From positions 37,779-101,778 of the forward strand of contig NZ_BMII01000022.1 in the NCBI RefSeq assembly GCF_014641855.1: 64,000 nucleotides of DNA, read 5' to 3'. The DNA is from Shewanella inventionis. GTDB lineage: Bacteria > Pseudomonadota > Gammaproteobacteria > Enterobacterales > Shewanellaceae. A program made the position numbers and the translations under genes. Below are positions 1 to 8,883 of this stretch, piece by piece (the first letter of the stretch is position 1; the number at the start of each line of letters is the position of its first letter). The notes below the pieces were generated by a model. It was not told where the DNA came from and made no database searches. It saw nothing but the letters and a program-made list of their open reading frames with translations.

Positions 1-397
1 AATACTGCAACGCCATTTTTAGGGCCACCTCAACGGCAATAGAGCCTGAGTCGGCCAAGAATACTTTGGTTAAATTGGCGCTGGTCATTTGCACTAGGCG
101 TTTTGAAACCTCAATAGCGGGCTGGTGGGTGATGCCACCAAACATCACATGGCTTAGGCTTAACAGTTGCTGCTGCATGGCCGCTAAAATGGTCGGATGA
201 CTGTAACCATGCACACATGACCACCAAGAACTGGTGCCATCAATTAACACTTCACCACTGTCTAACGTCAGCTCGCAACCTTGAGCAGAAACCACACCAT
301 ATACAGGCAGCGCCTGGGTCATAGAGGTATAGGGGTGCCAAATATGCTGTGCATCAAAAGCATAATCGATAGTGGTGTTTGTGTCTGAAAGTGCCAT
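1..397 (-). CDS. bioA: Adenosylmethionine-8-amino-7-oxononanoate aminotransferase, N-terminal part
   Basis: Partial gene cut by the left edge; about 132 N-terminal codons are present. BioA uses S-adenosylmethionine as amino donor to turn KAPA into DAPA, the step between BioF and BioD in cytoplasmic biotin synthesis. The translation, read from the ATG whose complement ends at 397, contains HIWHPYTSM near residue 18, DGTSSWWSCVHGY near residue 50 and FLADSGSIAVEVALKMA near the cut end, all typical of this class III PLP enzyme. The PLP lysine lies outside the window. It is divergent from bioB, so both wings share the 398-511 control region. The identification rests on these motifs and on its position beside bioBFCD. 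Confidence 0.93.
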   Translation of the reverse strand, partial: MALSDTNTTIDYAFDAQHIWHPYTSMTQALPVYGVVSAQGCELTLDSGEVLIDGTSSWWSCVHGYSHPTILAAMQQQLLSLSHVMFGGITHQPAIEVSKRLVQMTSANLTKVFLADSGSIAVEVALKMALQY

Positions 398-424
398 AAT
401 TATGGGTGCTCTTTTTTTAATCAC

Positions 425-508
425 TTGTAAAGTATGAGGTGTTCGCTGCGTTGACAGTTTACGGGCTCAGGGTATCCTAGCCAACATAAAATCAAAATAA
501 AGGAAAGA
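425..508. promoter_or_regulatory. bioA/bioB divergent control region with bioB promoter
   Basis: A good sigma-70 promoter faces bioB: TTGACA at 451-456, a 16-bp spacer, and TATCCT at 473-478, followed by the ribosome site AAGGAAAG at 501-508. Two possible BirA half-sites, TTGTAAAGT at 425-433 and AGTTTACGG at 456-464, flank or overlap the -35 box and face each other. Their spacing is 22 bp, wider than the roughly 16 bp of the E. coli bio operator, so the operator call is weak while the promoter call is fair. Confidence 0.5.
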
Positions 509-511
509 TCC

Positions 512-1564
512 ATGTCGTTAGCTGAAGTTCGTCACGATTGGCAAAAAGCAGAAATCGAAGCATTGTTTGCATTGCCGATGAATGATTTATTGTTTAAAGC
601 CCACAGTATTCATCGTGAAACGTTTGACCCTAACGAAGTGCAGATCAGTCGTCTTTTGTCGATTAAAACCGGTGCATGCCCTGAGGATTGTAAATATTGC
701 CCTCAAAGCGCGCGTTATGACACTGGGCTTGAAAAAGAACGTCTACTTGAAATTGAAAAAGTATTAACAGAGGCTAAAAGTGCAAAAGCTGCTGGCGCAT
801 CGCGTTTTTGTATGGGCGCCGCTTGGCGAAACCCACGCGATAAAGACATGCCGTATTTAACTCAAATGGTCAAAGATGTGCGCGCGTTAGGCATGGAAAC
901 GTGCATGACCTTAGGCATGTTGTCATCTGAGCAAGCTGAGCAACTTGCTGATGCGGGTTTAGATTATTACAACCATAACCTTGATACTTCGCCTGAATAC
1001 TATGGCGATGTGATTACTACCCGTACCTATCAAAGCCGCTTAGATACCTTATCGAACGTACGCGCCTCAGGCATGAAAGTATGCTCTGGTGGTATAGTGG
1101 GTATGGGCGAGCAAGCCACTGACCGTGCCGGTTTGCTGCAACAGTTAGCCAATTTAGAGCACCATCCAGATTCAGTGCCTATCAACATGTTAGTTAAAGT
1201 GGCGGGTACACCATTTGAAAAGTTAGATGATCTCGACCCACTTGAATTTGTGCGCACTATTGCCGTTGCGCGTATTTTGATGCCTAAGTCGCGGGTGCGT
1301 TTATCCGCCGGGCGTGAAAACATGAGCGATGAACTGCAATCAATGTGTTTCTTTGCTGGTGCAAACTCTATTTTCTATGGCTGTAAGTTACTGACTACAC
1401 CAAACCCAGAAGAAAACGATGACATGAGTCTGTTCCGTCGTTTGGGCTTACACCCAGAGCAAGGCCCACAAGCCAATATTGAGTCCGACAGTGCATTACT
1501 TGCTAAAGCCAGTGCTAAGCAAGATAAGTCGACAAAGCAGTTTTACGATGCCGCGGCACTGTAA
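512..1564 (+). CDS. bioB: Biotin synthase
   Basis: Radical-SAM enzyme that inserts sulfur into dethiobiotin to give biotin, the last step of the pathway. The [4Fe-4S]/SAM motif CxxxCxxC is C56, C60 and C63. The ligands of the auxiliary [2Fe-2S] cluster are also in place: C100 (in RFCMGAA), C131 (ETCMTLG), C191 (KVCSGG) and the arginine in RLSAGREN near 263, each offset by three from the E. coli enzyme. The length of 350 aa matches the family. It is the first gene of bioBFCD, with a clear ribosome site 3 nt before the ATG block, and is followed 6 nt later by bioF. Confidence 0.98.
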   Translation: MSLAEVRHDWQKAEIEALFALPMNDLLFKAHSIHRETFDPNEVQISRLLSIKTGACPEDCKYCPQSARYDTGLEKERLLEIEKVLTEAKSAKAAGASRFCMGAAWRNPRDKDMPYLTQMVKDVRALGMETCMTLGMLSSEQAEQLADAGLDYYNHNLDTSPEYYGDVITTRTYQSRLDTLSNVRASGMKVCSGGIVGMGEQATDRAGLLQQLANLEHHPDSVPINMLVKVAGTPFEKLDDLDPLEFVRTIAVARILMPKSRVRLSAGRENMSDELQSMCFFAGANSIFYGCKLLTTPNPEENDDMSLFRRLGLHPEQGPQANIESDSALLAKASAKQDKSTKQFYDAAAL

Positions 1565-1570
1565 TTAGCC

Positions 1571-2755
1571 ATGGCAAAATCAGATCTGTCAGTAACGGAT
1601 AACCATCCACTCGCTCAGCGGATAAATACTACCCTTGAGCAATTACACACGACGGGTCTTTTGCGTCAAAGGCAGGTTAATGGGCTTGTATCGCAAGCCA
1701 AGGTTATTGATTTTAGCCACAATGATTACTTAGGGTTATCGCAAGAACCTGCGTTAGCTAAAGCCCTTTACCAAGGGGCGCAAACATACGGCGTAGGCAG
1801 TAGAGCCTCGCCATTAGTCAGTGGTTACAGTGTTGCACATCAACAGCTTGAACAGCGCTTGTGTGAATTAACAGGCCATCAGGCGTGTATGCTATTCAGT
1901 TCTGGCTTTAGTGCAAACAGCGCGCTGATGAAAACCCTATTTAATGCCAATGACACAGTGATTGCAGACAAGTTAGTCCATGCGTCTGTGATTGATGGCT
2001 TAAAAGACAGCCAATGCAAAATTAGCCGTTTTTTACATAATGATCTTAGCAGTGCAGCGCGTGTTATTGAACACCATCCCAACTGCGCAGTGGTCACAGA
2101 AAGCGTATTCAGTATGGACGGTGATATCGCCCCCATTGCTGAACTTTCAAATTTATGTCGCGAGCATCACGGTTGGTTGATTGTTGATGATGCTCATGGC
2201 TTTGGTGTGTTACCCAGAGACTTGGTTAACGCAGACAAGGTCGATATTCAAGTGGTGACCTTTGGCAAAGCATTAGGTTGCCAGGGCGCGGCCATTTTAG
2301 CCTCTCAAAACGTGATTGATTATTTGGTGGCGACAACGCGGGAATACATTTACTCAACGGCGTTATCTCCTGCTAATGCCCATTTGGCGTTAGCGGCGAT
2401 TAATTGGCAGCATTCGCACCCGCAATTGTTAACCCAATTGTTAGCCAATATCGCGCTGTTTAGACAGGTCGCTACACAAAATCAATTACCGTTAACTGAA
2501 TCGTTAACGGCTATCCAGCCCATTATAGTTGGAGACAATCAGCGTGTTGTTACCATTGCCAAACAGTTAATTCAGCAAGGTTTTTTGGTGGGAGCAATAC
2601 GCTCGCCTACAGTGCCTAAAGGGCAGGCCCGGTTACGGATCACCCTTAATGCTCTGCATCAGCCTGACGACATTCGTGCCTTGGTGGCTGCCGTTGCATT
2701 AGCGCTTAATCATTCTGATGTTGATACAAACACATCAGCGACGTTACCCACATAG
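1571..2755 (+). CDS. bioF: 8-amino-7-oxononanoate synthase (KAPA synthase)
   Basis: PLP-dependent alpha-oxoamine synthase that condenses pimeloyl-ACP with L-alanine to give KAPA. The PLP lysine is K233 in VVTFGKALG, and the cofactor-ring motif DDAHG is at 206-210. The N-terminal HNDYLGL motif near 50 and the glycine-rich GSRASPLVSG near 76-85 are also typical. At 394 aa it is about ten residues longer than the E. coli protein, mainly a polar C-terminal tail. It starts 6 nt after the bioB stop and is translated in the same operon, with bioC 21 nt downstream. Confidence 0.97.
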   Translation: MAKSDLSVTDNHPLAQRINTTLEQLHTTGLLRQRQVNGLVSQAKVIDFSHNDYLGLSQEPALAKALYQGAQTYGVGSRASPLVSGYSVAHQQLEQRLCELTGHQACMLFSSGFSANSALMKTLFNANDTVIADKLVHASVIDGLKDSQCKISRFLHNDLSSAARVIEHHPNCAVVTESVFSMDGDIAPIAELSNLCREHHGWLIVDDAHGFGVLPRDLVNADKVDIQVVTFGKALGCQGAAILASQNVIDYLVATTREYIYSTALSPANAHLALAAINWQHSHPQLLTQLLANIALFRQVATQNQLPLTESLTAIQPIIVGDNQRVVTIAKQLIQQGFLVGAIRSPTVPKGQARLRITLNALHQPDDIRALVAAVALALNHSDVDTNTSATLPT

Positions 2756-2776
2756 TAACGACATTTATTTGGATCG

Positions 2777-3541
2777 ATGAGAAACCTCATGACGTTAGAT
2801 AATCCACTGGCCAATAAGTTTTCAAGCGCTGCACGCCAATATAAACAACATGATGTATTGCAACGTTTAAGTGCACAGCAATTATTAAAACAAGCGAATT
2901 TAAACGGCACATTATTGGATATAGGTGCTGGGCCTGGTACAGATTTTTCAGCATTGACTGCGGTTAATCAAGTCGTGGCAGTCGACATCGCCCATGGCAT
3001 GTTAACTGAGCTAACTCAACAATTTACAGAGTATTTGCCTCTGTGCAGTGATGCTCAGGCTTTAGGGTTACAAGCCGAGTCTGTCGACAGTATTTATTCT
3101 AATTTAGCCTTACAGTGGTGCCCAAATTTACCTCAAGCATGTTGTGAGTTGCACAGAGTGTTACGCCCAAATGGCGAGTGTCATGTGAGTATTGTTGCCG
3201 ATGGCAGTTTAGCCGAGTTGAAAACCTTAGGTTTTCATGTCAATCAATTCAATTCCGTTTCGGCGTTAAAACAAGCATTTATGTCATCGCAAACTCAAAA
3301 TAATACATGGCAAAGTATTGATATCAAACTTGAATGCATTCAAGTCTATTTTGATGATTTACGTAGCTTGCTGTACTCCATTAAAGGGGTAGGAGCGTCA
3401 TTTGCTCAGCATAACCCAAACCGGACAGTGCTAAACAAGCAGCAATGGCAACAACGTGTTGAATTAGCCGAGAGGCTGCGCACAGAAAAAGGCATTCCTT
3501 TAACATATCAAATCGCGTTTATTCGCGCTAAACGGGGCTAA
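2777..3541 (+). CDS. bioC: Malonyl-ACP O-methyltransferase
   Basis: SAM-dependent methyltransferase that methylates the free carboxyl of malonyl-ACP so that the fatty acid machinery can build the pimeloyl chain. The class I SAM-binding motif DIGAGPG is at residues 48-54, and the acidic residue closing strand 2 is in VVAVDIAHGML near 69-75. The start MRNLMTLDNP has a second in-frame ATG at codon 5, so the N-terminus could be four residues shorter. It lies between bioF and bioD and ends 4 nt before the bioD ATG. The position and the 254-aa length fit BioC, which diverges quickly in sequence. Confidence 0.92.
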   Translation: MRNLMTLDNPLANKFSSAARQYKQHDVLQRLSAQQLLKQANLNGTLLDIGAGPGTDFSALTAVNQVVAVDIAHGMLTELTQQFTEYLPLCSDAQALGLQAESVDSIYSNLALQWCPNLPQACCELHRVLRPNGECHVSIVADGSLAELKTLGFHVNQFNSVSALKQAFMSSQTQNNTWQSIDIKLECIQVYFDDLRSLLYSIKGVGASFAQHNPNRTVLNKQQWQQRVELAERLRTEKGIPLTYQIAFIRAKRG

Positions 3542-3545
3542 AAGT

Positions 3546-4286
3546 ATGCTGTATTTTGTCACTGGCACCGACACCGATAGCGGCAAAACCTTAATATCTG
3601 CGGCATTGCTGGCCAAAGCACAAGGGCATAAATGCGGTTTTAAACCTATTGCCTCAGGTTGTGAAATGACTGACGATGGGTTGCGCAACCGTGATGCATT
3701 GATGTTAATGGCGCAATCAAACATGGGCTTAGCGTATCAAGAGATTAATCCAATTAGTTTTGAACCCGCAATTGCACCGCATATTGCAGCATTGCAGGTC
3801 AATGCTGCGTTAAGTGCACAAGGTGTATTTGATGCGATGTTTCACCCGGCAATGGTTAATGCTGACTTTGCCTTAATTGAAGGTGCTGGTGGTTGGCGTT
3901 TACCGTTATGTAATGGCGAGTATTTATCTGACACGGTTAAGTTATTGCAGACTCAGCTTCAACAAGAGACATCCACTTATGGCAATAGTGTTCAGTTAAG
4001 TCATGCTGTAACGAAAAACACTAAAATTGAAGTCGTTCTGGTTGTGGGTATGAAACTTGGCTGCTTAAATCATGCGTTGTTAACGCAAGAGGCGCTGCTA
4101 GCCGATGGTTTGAGTATTGCTGGTTGGGTGGCCAATCAGGTTGATGCCGACATGGCGTTTATTGATGAAAACTTGCAAAGTTTACAACACATGATGCAAG
4201 CGCCATTTTTAGGCTATGTGCCACATCTTGCAAATCCGACGGCCGACAATGCGGTGGCTTATGTGCAATTACCAATGTCGGAATAA
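3546..4286 (+). CDS. bioD: Dethiobiotin synthetase
   Basis: ATP-dependent carboxylase that closes the ureido ring of DAPA to give dethiobiotin. The P-loop GTDTDSGKT spans residues 7-15 and the second active-site motif IEGAGGW is at 111-117; both are hallmark BioD sequences. The protein is 246 aa, slightly longer than the E. coli enzyme because of a polar insert near residues 138-160 (QQETSTYGNSVQLSHAVT). It is the last gene of bioBFCD and is followed at once by an intrinsic terminator. Confidence 0.96.
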   Translation: MLYFVTGTDTDSGKTLISAALLAKAQGHKCGFKPIASGCEMTDDGLRNRDALMLMAQSNMGLAYQEINPISFEPAIAPHIAALQVNAALSAQGVFDAMFHPAMVNADFALIEGAGGWRLPLCNGEYLSDTVKLLQTQLQQETSTYGNSVQLSHAVTKNTKIEVVLVVGMKLGCLNHALLTQEALLADGLSIAGWVANQVDADMAFIDENLQSLQHMMQAPFLGYVPHLANPTADNAVAYVQLPMSE

Positions 4287-4296
4287 TGAGTTAATA

Positions 4297-4342
4297 AAAA
4301 ACTCAACCGGATGAAGGTTTATTCATCTCAAGGTTGAGTTTT
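4297..4342. terminator. Terminator at the end of bioBFCD, possibly bidirectional
   Basis: AAAACTCAACC at 4298-4308 pairs with GGTTGAGTTTT at 4332-4342, and GATGAA (4310-4315) pairs with TTCATC (4323-4328) inside. The T-rich end serves bioD; the A-rich start would serve the converging diguanylate cyclase gene that ends at 4364. Confidence 0.8.
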
Positions 4343-4363
4343 ATGGTTTTTTGGCCAATTAAC

Positions 4364-5389
4364 TTAACTGGCTATTGGCATCACTCGGTTACGGCCAAGG
4401 CGTTTTGCCTCATATAATAATTTGTCAGTTGCTTCAATTAACTGGGCCACATTTTGTTTTGGTTTCCATTCTGCCACACCAAATGAGGCTGTTATTGAGT
4501 CAATCACTTTATCGCTACGACGGTCTTTTACGCTGAGTTTTTCTATGGCTCTGCGGATCGCTTCAGCCAGTTGCCTTGCCACTCTTAATTGGCTGCTAGG
4601 CACGATTATGGCAAACTCTTCTCCGCCAAAACGATAGAGTTTTATACCATCACGACACGCTTCTTGGATACGTTTAGCTACTGTTTTTAATACCAAATCA
4701 CCCAATTGATGACCAAAAGTGTCGTTAAAGGATTTAAAGTGGTCAATATCAATTAAAATCAAACATGTACCAGTAGGCGATAAATCAATCTGTGCTTCAA
4801 TATCATGGTTAAATGCGCGCCTGTTTAATACATTTGTTAAGGCATCAAATAACATGTCTTTTTCAGATGCTGCTAATCGCGTTTTTAGTGTATCAATTTC
4901 AGATTGTGCTTTTTGTAATTGTTCGGTAAAGCTCACTGTACTAGATCGTATATTTGATGACTCTTTAACAATACTTCTCACAACCCCAATCACTTGCTCA
5001 AGTGAAAACCCTTTGGTTTCCAGGTCGCTTAATTTTTTAAAATCTTTGTCAATTTGAGACTGGAAGGTCTCAGTATCTAAATTAGTATCCCGTAGTGATT
5101 GTGATAGCTCGCAAACCATGGCATCAAGATTTTTACGCATTTCGCGTACATCGAGCTCAACAGGATCGCTTACATGTTTTCTATAAAGTAACTCACTGGT
5201 AACAGGGGAACAGGTTTGATTTTGCTTTATTGCGGTGTCGAGATCTTGGTTCAACAATGGATTTTGTTCACCAACATAGGCATACCAAAGCGCATAATTG
5301 GTGGGTGTTGTTGGGATTTTGTACTTAAGCATTAGTGGCACTGCTTTTTTCAAATTAGCAGCAGCAGTTTGTAATAAGGTGTTAGGCAT
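4364..5389 (-). CDS. GGDEF-domain diguanylate cyclase
   Basis: Probable diguanylate cyclase making cyclic di-GMP, a second messenger for motility and biofilm control. I chose the ATG at 5389 (MPNTLLQTAA), preceded by GAGGT with a good gap, over the one at 5401, which has no ribosome site. Counting from that upstream ATG, residues 1-130 are an unrecognised helical region, 130-180 form a probable coiled coil, and 185-345 are the GGDEF domain with an intact signature GGEEF at 259-263 and LIDIDHFKSFND near 216-227. The inhibitory I-site normally reads RxxD nine residues before GG; here it reads RDGI, so product inhibition at this site is probably lost. No membrane segment is visible, so it is likely cytoplasmic. 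Confidence 0.92.
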   Translation of the reverse strand: MPNTLLQTAAANLKKAVPLMLKYKIPTTPTNYALWYAYVGEQNPLLNQDLDTAIKQNQTCSPVTSELLYRKHVSDPVELDVREMRKNLDAMVCELSQSLRDTNLDTETFQSQIDKDFKKLSDLETKGFSLEQVIGVVRSIVKESSNIRSSTVSFTEQLQKAQSEIDTLKTRLAASEKDMLFDALTNVLNRRAFNHDIEAQIDLSPTGTCLILIDIDHFKSFNDTFGHQLGDLVLKTVAKRIQEACRDGIKLYRFGGEEFAIIVPSSQLRVARQLAEAIRRAIEKLSVKDRRSDKVIDSITASFGVAEWKPKQNVAQLIEATDKLLYEAKRLGRNRVMPIAS

Positions 5390-5525
5390 TAAGTACCTCA
5401 TGCATAGCGCGATGAAAAGACTGGTAAGGTTATTGAGTATGATAGAGATTATAGCAATACATTATCATTTTACTGATCACAAAAGAGCATATCAATGGGA
5501 TTATGAAGAGGATATTGTTAGCAAA

Positions 5526-6437
5526 CTAAAAACGATATGACACAGCAAACAGAGGGCCAGTAAAGCTGTAATTGATGTTATGATCGAATGTTTTTAGTAC
5601 ATTGTTGTTCATTTTCCGTTGTTTTTCTATTGTGATATCAACATCATAGTAATTATAAGCCAGTTTTAGTGACCAGTTCTCAGAGCATTGAGTTTCAATT
5701 CCTAATCGAACATCGATTAGCGAACCATCAACATCATCATAAGCGACTGAAAAATACTGCGCATACGCTGAAAAAGTCCATCCATGATACAATTCATAAG
5801 AACCATAAATACCGATATTAGGCAATGGAGCCGTAAGCGTGTCATCAACAACCTCGGGTGTTGCGACCACATTACTGCACAAGCTAGTTAAAGAAGAGTC
5901 TGGGATACAAGTGCCTATTGTGCCTTTAAAAACGGCTTCAATAAACATGGTATGAAAACCGATAGAAATACCAACAGCATAATCAGTGCCTTGCCAAACA
6001 TCATAACCATATCCCAGTCGTAAAATATCAATATTGAGTTCGGTATCGAGTTTGGTTCCCACCTCGATTAAGTAATCTTTGCCATCAATGTCTTCGAGGA
6101 TAAAATCCTCGTTTACATGGTTGTTATCTGCTTGGCGATCTAAAGATTTCCAGTCGATGTAAAAATGATGACGTTGATTGAATGTGTAGGTTAGCTCAAA
6201 GTACGGAAGGTACTGTTCTTCAGCTAGTAGTAACGTGTCTTCAAAATCTATGGGAAACGTGCCGCCTGTTTTAGGGTTAGTGACGGCCATATTTGAATCT
6301 GAGTTAGCGTAAAACACCCCAAAATCCAGGGAGAACGTGTCCATAATGGACATAGGATCACTATTGTCGATATTCGAAGCGTTTGCGCTTTGTGTGCACA
6401 ACAGCATTATGACAATATAAAAAATGGACTTAATCAT
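5526..6437 (-). CDS. Putative outer-membrane beta-barrel protein
   Basis: I do not recognise a specific function. The protein starts with a signal peptide (MIKSIFYIVIMLLCTQSANA, cleavage probably after ANA). The rest alternates polar and hydrophobic residues as in a barrel, is rich in tyrosine, asparagine and aspartate, and ends in SYRF, a terminal aromatic residue typical of outer-membrane insertion. Repeated strand-like stretches such as LRLGYGYDVW and FSAYAQYFSVAY support a barrel of about 300 aa. Two cysteines near the middle (GTCIPDS and SLCSNV) may form a disulfide in an outer loop. It stands alone between the cyclase gene and a 700-bp gap. Confidence 0.75.
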   Translation of the reverse strand: MIKSIFYIVIMLLCTQSANASNIDNSDPMSIMDTFSLDFGVFYANSDSNMAVTNPKTGGTFPIDFEDTLLLAEEQYLPYFELTYTFNQRHHFYIDWKSLDRQADNNHVNEDFILEDIDGKDYLIEVGTKLDTELNIDILRLGYGYDVWQGTDYAVGISIGFHTMFIEAVFKGTIGTCIPDSSLTSLCSNVVATPEVVDDTLTAPLPNIGIYGSYELYHGWTFSAYAQYFSVAYDDVDGSLIDVRLGIETQCSENWSLKLAYNYYDVDITIEKQRKMNNNVLKTFDHNINYSFTGPLFAVSYRF

Positions 6438-7139
6438 TGAAACTCCGCACTTATTATTTTTTCTAAAGCGACTTTGTATGCGACTTCATATGATGCAGTT
6501 GCGGTATTTGCGATTGAATTTTTTTGTTACGACAGATAACCAAAGTGGGGTTATTAAAATGTGTCGTGGCTGATATTCAAATAAACAAAGATGAGCACAA
6601 ACTGTTCAGCACACATACTAACAGGTCACTACAAGATGTGAAGTATTTGTATCTAAATGTTGCATAAAATCATGTTTTCTTCGTTGGTGTGAACTGGTAC
6701 CAAGCCACAGTAGAATAAAGCAAGGGCAAGTTGACCTTTGTTGGGTGAATGTTGTTCGAGATAAAATGGATTAAGCGGGGCGTGTGAGTGGATGGTAATT
6801 GAAGCAGATTGGCTCAACAAAGCATACTGCGTTTTTAACCTAACATTTCGGGCTGTACTTGTTGTTCGTTTTTAAGACGTTATTGGCTTTTTATGAAGAA
6901 TAACGACACGAAAAATCCTCAGCCATCTCTGAACGAGCAACAATAGACTGCAATATATCTTGAAAGATAAACGCGTCCCCAAAGGGAACGGTTTTAAATT
7001 GCGAAAACAAGGCGTGATGAAAAAGTATGTGTATTTAGTGGTGAGAGCAGAGTTGAGCACCTAAGAGTAGAGTCGTGTTAATGGCTCTACTCATGAGTGG
7101 TCATTGAATTAATGACATTTTTTGATGACTGAATAAGGG
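6438..7139. other. 700-bp gap without a convincing gene
   Basis: No open frame here has a ribosome site and protein-like composition; the longest (6872-7060, minus strand) is short and lacks recognisable motifs. The only clear structure is the inverted repeat at 7065-7092. The first hundred bases should hold the promoter of the barrel gene. Confidence 0.5.
7065..7092. repeat. Inverted repeat downstream of maoP
   Basis: GAGTAGAG (7065-7072) and CTCTACTC (7085-7092) form an 8-bp stem with a 12-nt loop, about 50 bp past the maoP stop. Neither strand has a T-run after it, so it is a weak terminator candidate for maoP or an mRNA 3'-end hairpin. Confidence 0.45.
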
Positions 7140-7568
7140 TTATTCCGATTCATCTGTGTCAGATGCGTCATCTTCAACGTCATCAAATTCAATTTCAATT
7201 TTAGCACTTGCTGGGGCATGAATTGTGCCTACTACAGCATAAAAGGGTTTTCCTTTTGCTAAACGACAGTATTTAACCCACAATAATTCCATTGTGGTCG
7301 AGGCGGGTAAAATACCTTGAGCCACTTTTACAAATTGGTCTTCGTCGACATTGCAGGGTAATTGTTTTCCGTCAGCTAAATCTTTCATTGCTTGACCATG
7401 TTGTTCAAGCAAGTCAGCTTCCTTACTGGTAAAATCACCGCAACGCTTAAATCCTTTGGGAAAATTCGCGTCATCATAGAAGCGTTTAGTAGAGCGGAAA
7501 CTGTCACTTGACCCATTGGTGTGAGCTTCAATACCTTGTTTAGCATTGACAAATGATTGCTGAGACAT
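7140..7568 (-). CDS. maoP: Ori-macrodomain protein MaoP (DUF413/YifE family)
   Basis: The core from residue 20 to 110 matches the DUF413 protein YifE/MaoP of E. coli: KRFYDDANFPKGFKRCGDFT, then KEADLLEQHG, then a VKYCRLAKGK block. In E. coli MaoP, with its site maoS, organises the Ori macrodomain of the chromosome. Here it has an extra N-terminal stretch and an acidic tail (DDVEDDASDTDESE). Its divergent neighbour is hdfR, the same pair and orientation as in E. coli, which supports orthology. The start ATG at 7568 is taken because it is the only one upstream of the conserved core. Confidence 0.9.
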   Translation of the reverse strand: MSQQSFVNAKQGIEAHTNGSSDSFRSTKRFYDDANFPKGFKRCGDFTSKEADLLEQHGQAMKDLADGKQLPCNVDEDQFVKVAQGILPASTTMELLWVKYCRLAKGKPFYAVVGTIHAPASAKIEIEFDDVEDDASDTDESE

Positions 7569-7676
7569 AGCTAATACCTTCTAGATTATGAGATATAAAG
7601 ATTTTCAACTGGAGTATTGGCTAGTATTATCATTTTTAAAATCAAAATATTTTGTCCTTAACGGTAAAGAATTTTT

Positions 7677-8537
7677 ATGGATACAGATTTATTAAAAACC
7701 TTCTTAGAGGTTTCTCGTACACGTCATTTTGGTAAGGCGGCTGAAAATCTTTACCTAACCCGCAGCGCAGTGAGTTTTAGGATTAAGCAGCTAGAAGGTA
7801 TTCTCGGGGTCGAGTTATTTGAGCGTTTACGCAATAATATTCAGCCAACACCGGCAGGTGAGCGAATGCTTGGTCATGCAGAGGCTGTATTAAATGCGTG
7901 GGAAAGGGCAAAACAAGATATTATTTTAAATCAACAGCATAGTATTCAATTGACGGTATCTGCAGGCCCGAATATTTGGGAAGCTTATTTGCAGCCCTAC
8001 TTGCAACCATTGCATATGGAGCTAGATGGAGTGTCATTACGAACCGATGTGTTGTCGGCATCGGTTATGACTCGACAATTAATAGAACGTAGCCTTGATA
8101 TCGCGATAAGTTTTGACCCACCCAAACTCGATAAACTTGAACTGGTTAAATTAGCGCAAGTTAACTTGGTGTTGGTTGCCGATCAGCACAACCTTAACCT
8201 CGCGCAAACCTCATCAATACCATATATCAAGGTTGACTGGGGGACGGCATTTAATATTACCCATGCACAAGAATTTACCATGTTGCCGTTACCGGTATTG
8301 CATACCAGTTCGGCAAGAATGGCATTGGATTTTATATTAAATAATGGGGGGTGTGCTTTTTTACCTGAAGTGCTCGTGAAGCCATATTTAACCAATAACA
8401 CCTTGTTTATGGTAAAAGGAGCAAACAACATTACACGTAATGTGTATGCCGCGTATTGGCCAGAAAATGAACGACTAGTTTATATTGAAAAAACGATTGC
8501 CATTTTAGCTCAAACCTTAAGTCATGAGACTGTTTAG
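7677..8537 (+). CDS. hdfR: LysR-family transcriptional regulator HdfR
   Basis: LysR-type regulator. The N-terminal helix-turn-helix (residues 1-60) opens MDTDLLKTFLEVSRTRHFGK and is nearly identical to E. coli HdfR, which represses flhDC and activates other targets; the rest is a LysR effector-binding domain. It has 286 aa against about 279 in E. coli. It is divergent from maoP across 108 bp. Oddly, its TAG stop codon is the first three bases of a sequence matching 17 of 18 bases of the terminal repeat of the MITE-like element at 28540, so the last residues may have been altered by an insertion. Confidence 0.93.
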   Translation: MDTDLLKTFLEVSRTRHFGKAAENLYLTRSAVSFRIKQLEGILGVELFERLRNNIQPTPAGERMLGHAEAVLNAWERAKQDIILNQQHSIQLTVSAGPNIWEAYLQPYLQPLHMELDGVSLRTDVLSASVMTRQLIERSLDIAISFDPPKLDKLELVKLAQVNLVLVADQHNLNLAQTSSIPYIKVDWGTAFNITHAQEFTMLPLPVLHTSSARMALDFILNNGGCAFLPEVLVKPYLTNNTLFMVKGANNITRNVYAAYWPENERLVYIEKTIAILAQTLSHETV

Positions 8538-8552
8538 GGTCTGTTTATCTTT
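8535..8552 (+). repeat. Solitary relic of the MITE terminal repeat
   Basis: TAGGGTCTGTTTATCTTT here differs from the 18-bp terminal repeat at 28540-28557 by one base (T for G at position 12). I found no matching right end in the following 346 bp, so it looks like a decayed or deleted copy. Its first three bases are the stop codon of hdfR. Confidence 0.5.
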
Positions 8553-8883
8553 GTTTATATTTTATGTTGAGAGATAAAAATGGTTTTGGTAGGCAGATAA
8601 TTGCGGCCATAGTTGCCTTAGGTCGAGATTACTTAACGCACCATAGAGTCATGTTAGCCTCAGAGCGATGGGTTGCGGCTGTTTTTTAGCCGCACGGCCA
8701 TCAATTTACTGATCCTACGGGCTAAACGGCATTCTGTTACGCTTGTCTGACAGATAAATACGCCCTAATGTGGTGAATGATGTTGTGAGTAAGTGCTTTT
8801 GCTTCATTAATGTCTGACAACCCGCCATAGGCACTTACACCAAACGTTTAATCATATACCGCTATCCCCTAAACCTATAGGCG
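8538..8883. other. 346-bp gap between hdfR and dgkA
   Basis: Apart from the repeat relic at its left end, it holds a 7-bp inverted repeat, TGCGGCT (8674-8680) and AGCCGCA (8688-8694), around a T-rich loop. It has no T-run after it, so it is not a convincing terminator. I see no gene. Confidence 0.45.

Noticed and set aside
425..464. BirA operator in the bioA-bioB gap as a firm call
   Set aside because: Half-sites match 7/9 and 6/9 but are 22 bp apart, wider than known bio operators; kept only as a weak note with the promoter.
6872..7060. 62-codon frame on the minus strand
   Set aside because: No ribosome site, no motif, and basic composition typical of non-coding AT-rich DNA.
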